This document shows positions 33,088-40,396 of a stretch of 48,009 nucleotides of DNA, piece by piece. Both the position numbers and the translations under genes were made by a program. Origin of the DNA: Metasolibacillus meyeri (GTDB taxonomy: Bacteria; Bacillota; Bacilli; Bacillales_A; Planococcaceae). Each line of letters starts with the position of its first letter. The first letter of the stretch is position 1. Location: positions 1-48,009 of the forward strand of contig NZ_PYWN01000024.1 in assembly GCF_003049505.1 (NCBI RefSeq), in the 5' to 3' direction. The notes beneath the pieces are model-generated. The model did not search any database. It had not been told where the DNA came from and was given only the letters and a program-made list of their open reading frames with translations.

Positions 33088-33148
33088 AGCTGGCAAGAAC
33101 GCTCTCACCAGCTCACCTCAGTTTTTCGAGCTGTTTCTGTCAAACAGC
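33088..33148 (-). other. Two intra-operon hairpins between binding protein and permease genes
   Basis: AGCTGG/CCAGCT (33088-33113) and GCTGTTT/AAACAGC with a 5-base loop (33130-33148) are small perfect stems without T-runs. They probably stabilise the upstream binding-protein mRNA or dampen read-through rather than terminate fully (inference). Confidence 0.5.
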
Positions 33149-33162
33149 ATCTTTCTTCACTA

Positions 33163-34170
33163 TTACTTTAGTACATTTTCAACAAAAGCATCTAAGAAGT
33201 TAATTTTTGACCAAGCTGTACCACCTTGCGCTAGTGGATCAACAATGTTGACAAATACTTGGTCATTTTGAGCTGCTGTCGTACCTTTGAAAATCTTGTT
33301 ATTTAAAATTTCATCTAGTAACTTAGGATTATCCGTATTTTCATCAGTTGCAAACTGTAATAAAATCACATCGGGATTCCATTCAGCTAATGCCTCATAT
33401 GAAATTTCAGTTTGCGCTTCCACTGATGCTAAGTTAGCAGGTACTTGTAAACCTAAATCTTCATATAATGAGGGATTTAAATATACTCCTTCTGGATAAA
33501 CAGCTAGACCGCCACGAACACGGATCATGACAACCTCCTTATCCTTTAAGTCACTGTTTTGAATTTTCTCTTTCGCATCTACTAATTTTGCAACATAATC
33601 ATCCAGTGCTTTTTGAGCTTGTGCCTCTTTCCCAGCTAGTTGACCGAATAATAATAAATTTTCTTTCCAGTTTTCTGAAATATGAGAGTATGGGAATGTT
33701 GTAGCTACTTTATTATAATTAACCATTTGCGCTTCATCCCATTTACTCGTTCCTAAAATTACATCTGGCTGTAAAGTTAACATCGCTTCTGTGCTAGGCT
33801 CCCTTTTTGTCCCAACAACTGTTGCACCTTCTAATTCCTTTGCCAAGTACTCTGGTATTGTTTGCCCATCATTTGAAATAACACCAGCTGGCTTTATCCC
33901 TAACACTGCAGCGTCTTCCATTGCCTCAAGGCTTGCTGCGATGATTGTATCTACTTGAGCAGGTACTTCATATGATGTACCTAAATATGTAATCGTTTGA
34001 GTTGCCTTGTCATCAGCTTGTGTTGAAGCTTCCTCTTTATTTTCTTTTGTAGCAGCCTCTGACGTTTGCGCAACAGCAGATGTTTTTTCTTCGCTAGCTC
34101 CCTCTGCTCCACATGCAGCTAACATTAAAGCTAATGCTGATACACTAAATAATGCATTAAGTTTATTCAC
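33163..34170 (-). CDS. Siderophore-binding lipoprotein (operon 1)
   Basis: The 335-residue lipoprotein has lipobox LMLAAC, a Ser/Thr/Glu-rich linker and a two-lobe iron-siderophore binding domain. The segments EPSTEAMLTLQPDVILG and WNPDVILLQFA are typical of the YfiY/FeuA group. It delivers a ferric siderophore to the two permeases. The start is GTG 34170, preceded by TAGGAGG at 8 bases; a TTG 24 bases upstream would put the ribosome binding site inside the gene. A Fur box lies 27 bases upstream. Sequence alone does not tell hydroxamate from catecholate; the esterase at the operon end favours a trilactone catecholate. Confidence 0.88.
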   Translation of the reverse strand: MNKLNALFSVSALALMLAACGAEGASEEKTSAVAQTSEAATKENKEEASTQADDKATQTITYLGTSYEVPAQVDTIIAASLEAMEDAAVLGIKPAGVISNDGQTIPEYLAKELEGATVVGTKREPSTEAMLTLQPDVILGTSKWDEAQMVNYNKVATTFPYSHISENWKENLLLFGQLAGKEAQAQKALDDYVAKLVDAKEKIQNSDLKDKEVVMIRVRGGLAVYPEGVYLNPSLYEDLGLQVPANLASVEAQTEISYEALAEWNPDVILLQFATDENTDNPKLLDEILNNKIFKGTTAAQNDQVFVNIVDPLAQGGTAWSKINFLDAFVENVLK

Positions 34171-34196
34171 TTTTAAAATCCTCCTAGCTTTCAATT

Positions 34197-34215
34197 GATA
34201 ACGATTATCATTATC
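34197..34215. promoter_or_regulatory. Fur box of siderophore uptake operon 1
   Basis: Read on the minus strand, GATAATGATAATCGTTATC matches 18 of 19 consensus positions. It also contains GATAAT sequences usable as -10, so repression by Fur-Fe would be direct. Confidence 0.88.
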
Positions 34216-34294
34216 ACATACAAAATGATAACAATAGCCGGATTTAAAGTAAATAGAGTTTTTTTCAATCCATATGGACTTTTGCGCAAACAGG

Positions 34295-35092
34295 TTATAT
34301 TTCGTTGCGAAATTGCGTAGGGGTCATATGATACTGCTTTTTAAAGACGCGGCAAAAATAAAAGGAATCTGCATAACCAACAAGCTCTGCAATTTCATTA
34401 ATTGGTATTTTCGTTGTACGTAGTAATTTTTTGGCTTGTTTTAAGCGTATCTCTGTTAAATATTGAATAGGTGTCATGCCTACTTGTTTATTAAATAAAT
34501 AAGCAAAGCGTCGTCTTTCACAGCCAATCTGCTCCGCAATATCTGCAATCGAAATAGGCTGTGCATAATTTTCAGCAAGCAATATTAATGCATAGTCTAC
34601 AAAATTATTAGAAATTTGCATTTTTGCACAAACTAACATCGTTTCAATAAGCTGATAAAATAATAATTGACATTTTAAATTAGCAATATCACCAGGTTGT
34701 TGATCTTGTTGAATAAGCTGTTGAACGAAATATTCAATTTTATTATGTTCTCCCGTTTCAATCATAAAATGTTTATTTTCATAGCCAAGCTTACCAACAT
34801 ACATATTGTAATGAATTACAACATATTCCCACGCTACAGTATCATTTGTAGTAATTTCAATGAGCATGTTTGGTCCCGCATGTAATATGCGTTCTTTATT
34901 TAATACGTACTTTACGCCATTCAATGAAAACGTAGCTGAACCTGATAATGTAATGACTAAACCACTAACCTTTGGTGCAGTATAACGGTTCCTATCAACC
35001 ATTCCTGAAGCAAGCGCCCTAACAAATAAATCTGAATACTGAATGGTTGACCGAGCAAAGTATTTAATCGTTTCATTTAACGAAATATTCAT
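34295..35092 (-). CDS. AraC-family regulator of siderophore uptake operon 1
   Basis: The 265-residue protein has a cupin-like sensor (about 20-130) and two helix-turn-helix motifs at the C-terminus: ISIADIAEQIGCERRRFAYLF and INEIAELVGYADSFYFCRVFKK, ending MTPTQFRN. It lies directly upstream of the binding-protein gene on the same strand, with 124 bases and a Fur box between. By analogy with Btr it probably activates the operon when the siderophore is present, but it lacks the binding-protein domain of Btr, so it must sense something through its cupin part. GGGAGGTTATTTATA precedes ATG 35092. Confidence 0.85.
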   Translation of the reverse strand: MNISLNETIKYFARSTIQYSDLFVRALASGMVDRNRYTAPKVSGLVITLSGSATFSLNGVKYVLNKERILHAGPNMLIEITTNDTVAWEYVVIHYNMYVGKLGYENKHFMIETGEHNKIEYFVQQLIQQDQQPGDIANLKCQLLFYQLIETMLVCAKMQISNNFVDYALILLAENYAQPISIADIAEQIGCERRRFAYLFNKQVGMTPIQYLTEIRLKQAKKLLRTTKIPINEIAELVGYADSFYFCRVFKKQYHMTPTQFRNEI

Positions 35093-35220
35093 TATAAATA
35101 ACCTCCCAATAATTGATGATTGTATAGGAAATGAAAAAAATGCGCAAAAATTTTATTTGCGTATTATCTGATGACATCTCTATTCATCCAGCAATATTCA
35201 ATAGCGGTTATCTTCATATC

Positions 35221-35264
35221 AAAAAAAACCATTTAATGCGAAAATCCTCACGCATTAGATGGTT
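35221..35264 (-). terminator. Terminator of the cyclase-family gene
   Basis: On the minus strand AACCATCTAATGCG pairs with CGCATTAAATGGTT (one mismatch or wobble), followed by eight T residues. Confidence 0.9.
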
Positions 35265-35293
35265 ACTTTATTTTGTCAATATAGCTCACTTAA

Positions 35294-36031
35294 CTATGGC
35301 AAAATCGCAAATGAGCGAACTGGGAAGCCAGATGCTTTTTCAGGCTTTGGCACGATATTAAAAATCACTGCGCCCTTTGCTGGAAGCTGGTCTAAATTTG
35401 TTAACAGCTCGATTTGATACGTATCCTGTTCAAGCACAAAATATTCACCCTCCAGCTTGCCATTTTTACGGAAATCGGCAGCAGAGTCCGTATCGAAGGT
35501 TTCATGCCCAACCGCGCTAACTTTACGCTCTTTAAACAAAAACTGTAATGCCTCTAAGCCCCAGCCAGGAATATGATTGTTGCCTTCCTCATCCTTATTA
35601 CTAAACGCTTCTTTATCAGGCCAGCGCTTACTCCAATCTGTACGTAGCGCAACAAATGTGCCTGCTTCAATTTCACTATACTCAGCCTCAAATGCCAAAA
35701 TATCCTGTATACTCAAAGTAAAATCATTATCTGTCTCCGCCTCTTTTGATTTATCAATGACAACAAGCGGCAACACAAGTTCCTTTAAATCTAATTCATC
35801 TAAATAGCGTGTGTCACGCACAAAGTGAATCGGTGGATCAATATGTGTACCATATTGACCAGGAAATGAAAATTGCTGTGCAAAAAATCCATCATCATGT
35901 GAAAATAGCGTTTCAAATTTGGCATCCTCAAACATGAAAAAATGTGGAGAATTTGGCCCAAATGTATGCGTTAAATCTACCCATTTCTTCTCCTTTAATA
36001 ATTCAACCGCCTGTAATAAATCATTTGTCAT
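35294..36031 (-). CDS. Cyclase-family metal hydrolase (kynurenine-formamidase-like fold)
   Basis: The 245-residue protein of the PF04199 cyclase family has the metal-binding motif QYGTHIDPPIHF (about 59-70), which corresponds to the HxGTHxDxPxHF consensus with Gln for the first His, and later GHETFDTDSA. Members hydrolyse formamides, isatin or similar cyclic amides with Zn or Mn. The substrate is unknown here. It is alone behind a SAM-I riboswitch and its own promoter, and ends in a terminator, so its expression should rise when S-adenosylmethionine is low, linking it to methionine or sulphur metabolism (inference). TAGGGATG lies just before ATG 36031. Confidence 0.82.
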   Translation of the reverse strand: MTNDLLQAVELLKEKKWVDLTHTFGPNSPHFFMFEDAKFETLFSHDDGFFAQQFSFPGQYGTHIDPPIHFVRDTRYLDELDLKELVLPLVVIDKSKEAETDNDFTLSIQDILAFEAEYSEIEAGTFVALRTDWSKRWPDKEAFSNKDEEGNNHIPGWGLEALQFLFKERKVSAVGHETFDTDSAADFRKNGKLEGEYFVLEQDTYQIELLTNLDQLPAKGAVIFNIVPKPEKASGFPVRSFAILP

Positions 36032-36057
36032 TATGCATCCCTACTTTCTGTAAAATG

Positions 36058-36088
36058 TAAAAAAGCCCTCTTTTATAAAGAGAGCCTC
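36058..36088 (-). terminator. Riboswitch-controlled terminator
   Basis: On the minus strand AGGCTCTCTT pairs with AAGAGGGCTT (two G-U pairs), then TTTTTT. It lies between the SAM aptamer and the coding start and is the expected expression platform. Confidence 0.85.
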
Positions 36089-36111
36089 GATTGCAGTTTC
36101 ATCGTGTTCCA

Positions 36112-36214
36112 CTCATCTTTAAGGCAATCGCCTATTGGATTTAGCACCATACTGTATGCAGCTGGTTGCTGAGACGTCATTGGGCCAAATCCCTCAATCT
36201 CTCTTGATAAGCTA
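36112..36214 (-). ncRNA. SAM-I (S-box) riboswitch
   Basis: The minus strand reads CTTATCAAGAGAG, GAGGGA, TTGGCCCAATGA, CAGCAACC, then GGTGCTAAATCC and a closing GATGAG that pairs with CTTATC. These are the conserved blocks of the S-box aptamer in the correct order. A Rho-independent terminator follows 25 bases later and a good promoter precedes it, so SAM binding should stop transcription of the cyclase-family gene. Confidence 0.93.
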
Positions 36215-36227
36215 TGAAATTATTTTG

Positions 36228-36256
36228 ATTGTAGCATAACCCTTCTTATCCTACAA
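36228..36256 (-). promoter_or_regulatory. Promoter of the riboswitch-controlled gene
   Basis: On the minus strand TTGTAG (36256-36251), a 17-base spacer and TACAAT (36233-36228), placing the start about 8 bases before the S-box aptamer. The remaining 155 bases down to 36412 hold no recognised feature. Confidence 0.78.
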
Positions 36257-36411
36257 GTTTTATATGAATTAGATTTTATTTTTTCTATCCGTCATCCCAA
36301 AAACGATTGCATAAATGAATGATGCCTATCTAGCTATATCACCACGTATCTTTTCAAAAACGCTAGATGATTGTTCTATATACTTTATAAACAGTGCCAC
36401 TAGCTATCGCA

Positions 36412-37446
36412 TCATTTTTTCACTAAATTCCCATTAAAAACCTTTTGATTCCGTTCAATAAACTTTTCATTATGAGAAGATACCATCGCATATGGGTTGG
36501 CATCAGGCTGAAGATATTTTTTTGCGCCATTTACTGCTAATACAGCGTCCTGAAATGTTCCTACAAGTAAATTTACTTTATCCTCATAAGCAACAATATC
36601 ACCTACAGCAAATATTCCTGGAATAGTTGTTTGACATTGACCGATGCTTTGGAATAATGTTTCCGATTTACGTTCTGGGCTAATCGATTCCGCAAAATCA
36701 AGAGAAATGTCACGATTGTAGCCATGACAAATTATTATATCATCGACATCGCGTTCTAGTTCAACACCATTTTGATCAATGATGACTTTTTCTACCAAAG
36801 TTCGTTCATGATTAGATTTCAATGATTTTATCGTAGCATTTACTAATATCTCAATATGATTTGCCTTCAATTTATTTACGAATGCTTCATGCGCTTTTAG
36901 TTCATCACCTCGATAAACAACTGTAATTTTTTTGGTGACAGGTAATAATTCTACTGCCCAATCAATTGCGGCATTCCCTCCACCAGAGACGATAACTTCT
37001 TTATCTTTAAAGCGCTCGATATGCTTAATCGTATAATGTAAATTGGTCATTTCAAACTTTTCAGCGCCATCAATTTCAAGTTTTATCGGTTGAACAATGC
37101 CCCCACCGATTGCGATAATAACCGTTTTAGAATAATGCTCCCCAGCTTCAGTTGAAATCACAAAATATTCATCTATTTTATCAATAAAATTAACTTTAGT
37201 ATTCAAACAAATTGTTGGAGAAAATGTCATTGCCTGTGTCACAAGATTTTTTAACAGCTGTTCTGCCATGATTGGTGTTTGTGCTCCAACATCCCAAAGT
37301 ATTTTTTCTAAAAAAACGTTTAGCTTTCCACCTAAATATGGATGATATTCTATTACCTTTGTTTTCAGATCACGCAACCCACTATAAAATGCACTATATA
37401 ATCCTGAAGCACCGCCACCTATAATCGTTACATCATATAATTCCAT
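36412..37446 (-). CDS. Ferredoxin-NADP reductase-like flavoprotein (YumC type) in uptake operon 2
   Basis: The 344-residue FAD/NAD(P)-dependent oxidoreductase of the thioredoxin-reductase-like FNR group has an FAD site IIGGGASGLYSAFYSG near the N-terminus, an NAD(P) site VSGGGNAAIDWAVEL in the middle and the FAD-closing FAVGDIVAYEDKVNLL. No CxxC redox pair follows the NAD(P) site, which argues for ferredoxin/flavodoxin reductase rather than thioredoxin reductase. It ends a seven-gene Fur-controlled siderophore operon, so it probably supplies electrons for iron release from the imported chelate or reduced flavin for the monooxygenase in the same operon (inference). ATG 37446 follows GAGAGGTG. 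Confidence 0.82.
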   Translation of the reverse strand: MELYDVTIIGGGASGLYSAFYSGLRDLKTKVIEYHPYLGGKLNVFLEKILWDVGAQTPIMAEQLLKNLVTQAMTFSPTICLNTKVNFIDKIDEYFVISTEAGEHYSKTVIIAIGGGIVQPIKLEIDGAEKFEMTNLHYTIKHIERFKDKEVIVSGGGNAAIDWAVELLPVTKKITVVYRGDELKAHEAFVNKLKANHIEILVNATIKSLKSNHERTLVEKVIIDQNGVELERDVDDIIICHGYNRDISLDFAESISPERKSETLFQSIGQCQTTIPGIFAVGDIVAYEDKVNLLVGTFQDAVLAVNGAKKYLQPDANPYAMVSSHNEKFIERNQKVFNGNLVKK

Positions 37447-37495
37447 CAAGATTCACCTCTCATTTACGTTTAAAAACGCTTGCTCTATTTCAAGC

Positions 37496-38524
37496 TTATT
37501 TTCTTAATAAATATAAAAAGTAAGGAGCTCCAATCACTGCTACTACAATACCTGCGGGAATTTCTGAAGGGGCAAATAATGAGCGCCCAATTGTATCGGC
37601 ACTTAAAACTAATAATGCGCCTACTAAGGCTGCTACAGGTAATAATATTTTATGATTACCTCCGACTAATTTTCTCGCTAAATGAGGGGCAATTAACCCA
37701 ACAAACCCTATTCCTCCACTTACAGACACACTTGCCCCAGCTAATGCAACCGCCAGAAATAACAAATAGCGTCTTTCCTTTTCAATTTCTACGCCCAAGC
37801 CAATCGCTGATAATTCATTTAAACTTAAAATATTTAACATATTCGCTTGTCTCATTAAAAGTGGTAATAATAATACAATCCAAGGGACTAATGCAAACAC
37901 ATATTTCCATGTAGAGCCCCAAATACTACCTGCCATCCAAGTTGCAACGAATTGATATTGTTCGGGTGTAATCATCAATACTAAAACAATTGTCACAGCA
38001 CTAATTCCAGCAGCAACTGCAATACCATTTAATAAAAGTCGAATGGGCGTAATACCTTCTCCTTTTTTATAAGAAAGTAAATATATTAAAATTGCAGCTA
38101 GCCCAGCTCCTAAAAATGCAGCAAATGGTAATACAAATGCCGAAATCATTTTATTACTAGGTGCTAAAGTAACAAATAATACGGCCATTAAGCTCGCTCC
38201 AGCATTAATCCCTATAATTCCTGGGTCTGCTAGCGCATTTCTCGTAATACCTTGCAATACGGCTCCAGCAACAGCTAGCCCACATCCAACTAAAATTGAA
38301 ATAACAATCCTTGGCAAGCGGAATTCATATAAAATAAGCTGCTGTTTTTCTGTACCTATGAAAAAGAATGCTCTGATTACTTCTACTGGTGACAAACGAA
38401 TGGACCCTGTATTCATACTAATAAAAAACATCAAAAATATGAGCACAATCAAAGTGAGAAGAATATATTGATTTTTACGGATTTTTTTCTGATGATTGTG
38501 TGTAAGTACATCACGGTAGTTCAT
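37496..38524 (-). CDS. FecCD-family siderophore permease (operon 2, second)
   Basis: The 342-residue permease has RLPRIVISILVGCGLAVAGA, the substrate-path segment RNALADPGIIGINAGAS and docking loop GIGFVGLIAPHLARKLVGG. The start overlaps the stop of the preceding permease as ATGA, with GGGGGAG upstream. It is the FhuG-position partner. It closely resembles the second permease of operon 1, sharing QGITRNALADPGI/QGITKNGLADPGI. Confidence 0.9.
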   Translation of the reverse strand: MNYRDVLTHNHQKKIRKNQYILLTLIVLIFLMFFISMNTGSIRLSPVEVIRAFFFIGTEKQQLILYEFRLPRIVISILVGCGLAVAGAVLQGITRNALADPGIIGINAGASLMAVLFVTLAPSNKMISAFVLPFAAFLGAGLAAILIYLLSYKKGEGITPIRLLLNGIAVAAGISAVTIVLVLMITPEQYQFVATWMAGSIWGSTWKYVFALVPWIVLLLPLLMRQANMLNILSLNELSAIGLGVEIEKERRYLLFLAVALAGASVSVSGGIGFVGLIAPHLARKLVGGNHKILLPVAALVGALLVLSADTIGRSLFAPSEIPAGIVVAVIGAPYFLYLLRK

Positions 38525-39555
38525 AGTTCTCTCCCCCTTTTACGAGCAATATACAGGAAGAACGGTACACCAATTAATGCGATTAAAGCACCTATTGGTA
38601 TTTCGTAAGGAGGTTTCAATGTTCGAGCTAAACAGTCTGCCAATACAACGAGCCATGCGCCATAAATAATCGAACCACTTATAATCCAACGATAATCATG
38701 CCCAACAAGATAACGCATTAAATGTGGCACAATCAACCCAACAAAACCTACTGCACCTACAACAGAAACAGCCCCACCAGCTAAAATCAGCACGATAATT
38801 AGAGAAAATATTTTTATTCGTGTTACTTTTTGCCCTAAGCCCATGGCAATCTCATCACCAAAACTTATCACGGTAATGGATTTAGAAAGAATAATTGCGC
38901 CTATTGACGCTATTACTACCCAAGGGGCAATCACTTTTAGGTGTGCCCAAGTTGTCCCTGAAACACCTCCTGCAAACCAAAACGCTAAATCTTGCCCAAC
39001 TTCAAAATGCAAAGCTATTCCTTCTCCTAACGCCATTAATAATGCACCCACAGCTGCGCCTGCCAGTACAAGTCGAAGAGGTGATAGCTTTTTTTTCGAG
39101 GCCATACCAATCCCAAATACTAAAATTGCGCCTAAAGCTGCGCCCAAAAAGGCATATAAAATGACATATGTATACGATAAATGCGGGAAGAAGGCAAAGC
39201 AAATTGCTAGCATGAATGTAGCCCCTGCATTTATTCCTAGCAGGCCTGAGTCAGCCAAGGGATTTCGCGTAATGCCTTGCATCATAGCCCCCGCAACCGC
39301 AAAGCTTGTACCAACGAGTGCCGCACCGATAACTCTTGGTATCCGTATTTCATGAATAATTTGATGTTCTGTATTTTTCATATCCAAGTGAAAGATTGCC
39401 TCCCAAACAGTCGAAAACGTAATATTAGCTGCACCTAATGAGATGGCGATAAACATCGAAATAATTAAGCCAAAGATCCCTATAAAAAGGACCATAATGA
39501 CTTTAAAAGGATATGTTTTTAGCTTTGGATTTTGTTGTTTCATTGTCGATGGCAT
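38521..39555 (-). CDS. FecCD-family siderophore permease (operon 2, first)
   Basis: The 344-residue permease has RIPRVIGAALVGTSFAVAGA, GITRNPLADSGLLGINAGA and docking loop GAVGFVGLIVPHLMRYLVG. ATG 39555 is chosen because AAGGGGGAT lies 9 bases upstream and it begins only five bases after the ATPase stop; frames starting further upstream would overlap that gene and have no ribosome binding site. It pairs with the following permease. Confidence 0.9.
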   Translation of the reverse strand: MPSTMKQQNPKLKTYPFKVIMVLFIGIFGLIISMFIAISLGAANITFSTVWEAIFHLDMKNTEHQIIHEIRIPRVIGAALVGTSFAVAGAMMQGITRNPLADSGLLGINAGATFMLAICFAFFPHLSYTYVILYAFLGAALGAILVFGIGMASKKKLSPLRLVLAGAAVGALLMALGEGIALHFEVGQDLAFWFAGGVSGTTWAHLKVIAPWVVIASIGAIILSKSITVISFGDEIAMGLGQKVTRIKIFSLIIVLILAGGAVSVVGAVGFVGLIVPHLMRYLVGHDYRWIISGSIIYGAWLVVLADCLARTLKPPYEIPIGALIALIGVPFFLYIARKRGREL

Positions 39556-39560
39556 CCTAT

Positions 39561-40376
39561 CTATCCCCCTTTGTCCCATGAGCAATTATCGTTTTCTTTA
39601 GATGACTGATACGATAAACAAATTGGATTTTCACTGAACGGGCAAAGGGTTAGCACAGCATCAATCTGAAAAATTTTTTGCAAATTGGCTTTCGTCATTA
39701 CTTGTTGTGGCGTACCACTCGTAATTAAATTACCTGCTTTCATTGCAATTAAAAAATCAGAAAAACGTGAAGCATGGTTTAAATCATGTAGCACCATGAC
39801 AATGGTCTTTCCCTCAAGATTTAATTTTTGAAGCAATAATAAAATATCTAGTTGATGTGCCATATCTAAATAGGTTGTCGGCTCATCTAGCACTAAAATA
39901 TCTGTACCTTGTGCTAATGCCATTGCTATCCATACCCGTTGACGCTGCCCACCTGACAATTCATCAATTGCACAAGATGAAAAGGCTGTTAAATTTGTCA
40001 CTTCAATCGCCCAATGAATGTAGTCATAATCCTGTTGCTGTAGCTTGCCAAATGTTGATTGATATGGAAAGCGACCATAGGAAACTAATTCGAATACGGT
40101 AATGCCTTCTGGTGCTGTAGCCGTTTGTGGTAAAATGGCTAAACGCTTTGCAATTTCTTTTGTAGCTAAGGCTTGAATTGCTTTTCCGTCAATATATACT
40201 TGACCTCCCTGTGCTAAAAGAATACGCGATATTGCCTTTAACAATGTCGATTTGCCACAGCCATTCGGCCCTAGTATTGTCGTAATTTTTCCTTTAGGAA
40301 TAGCTATTGTTAAGTCCTCAATAATCCACTTAGATGTATACTTCACTGCAACTTCATTAATTTCAAAAGCAGACAC
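39561..40376 (-). CDS. Siderophore ABC transporter ATP-binding protein (operon 2)
   Basis: The 271-residue FecE/FhuC-type ATPase has Walker A GPNGCGKSTLL, signature LSGGQRQRVWIAMALAQ and Walker B ILVLDEPTTYLD. The start is GTG 40376, with a modest AAGG site 10 bases upstream and no better in-frame ATG nearby. It lies 20 bases after the AraC-type regulator gene. It should drive the two permeases that follow. Confidence 0.9.
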   Translation of the reverse strand: MSAFEINEVAVKYTSKWIIEDLTIAIPKGKITTILGPNGCGKSTLLKAISRILLAQGGQVYIDGKAIQALATKEIAKRLAILPQTATAPEGITVFELVSYGRFPYQSTFGKLQQQDYDYIHWAIEVTNLTAFSSCAIDELSGGQRQRVWIAMALAQGTDILVLDEPTTYLDMAHQLDILLLLQKLNLEGKTIVMVLHDLNHASRFSDFLIAMKAGNLITSGTPQQVMTKANLQKIFQIDAVLTLCPFSENPICLSYQSSKENDNCSWDKGG

Positions 40377-40396
40377 ATACTCACAACCTTATTTTC

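Noticed and set aside
38843-39355. Plus-strand open frame of 170 codons
   Set aside because: Antisense shadow of a FecCD permease with strong conserved motifs; low-complexity Ala/Pro translation without a domain.
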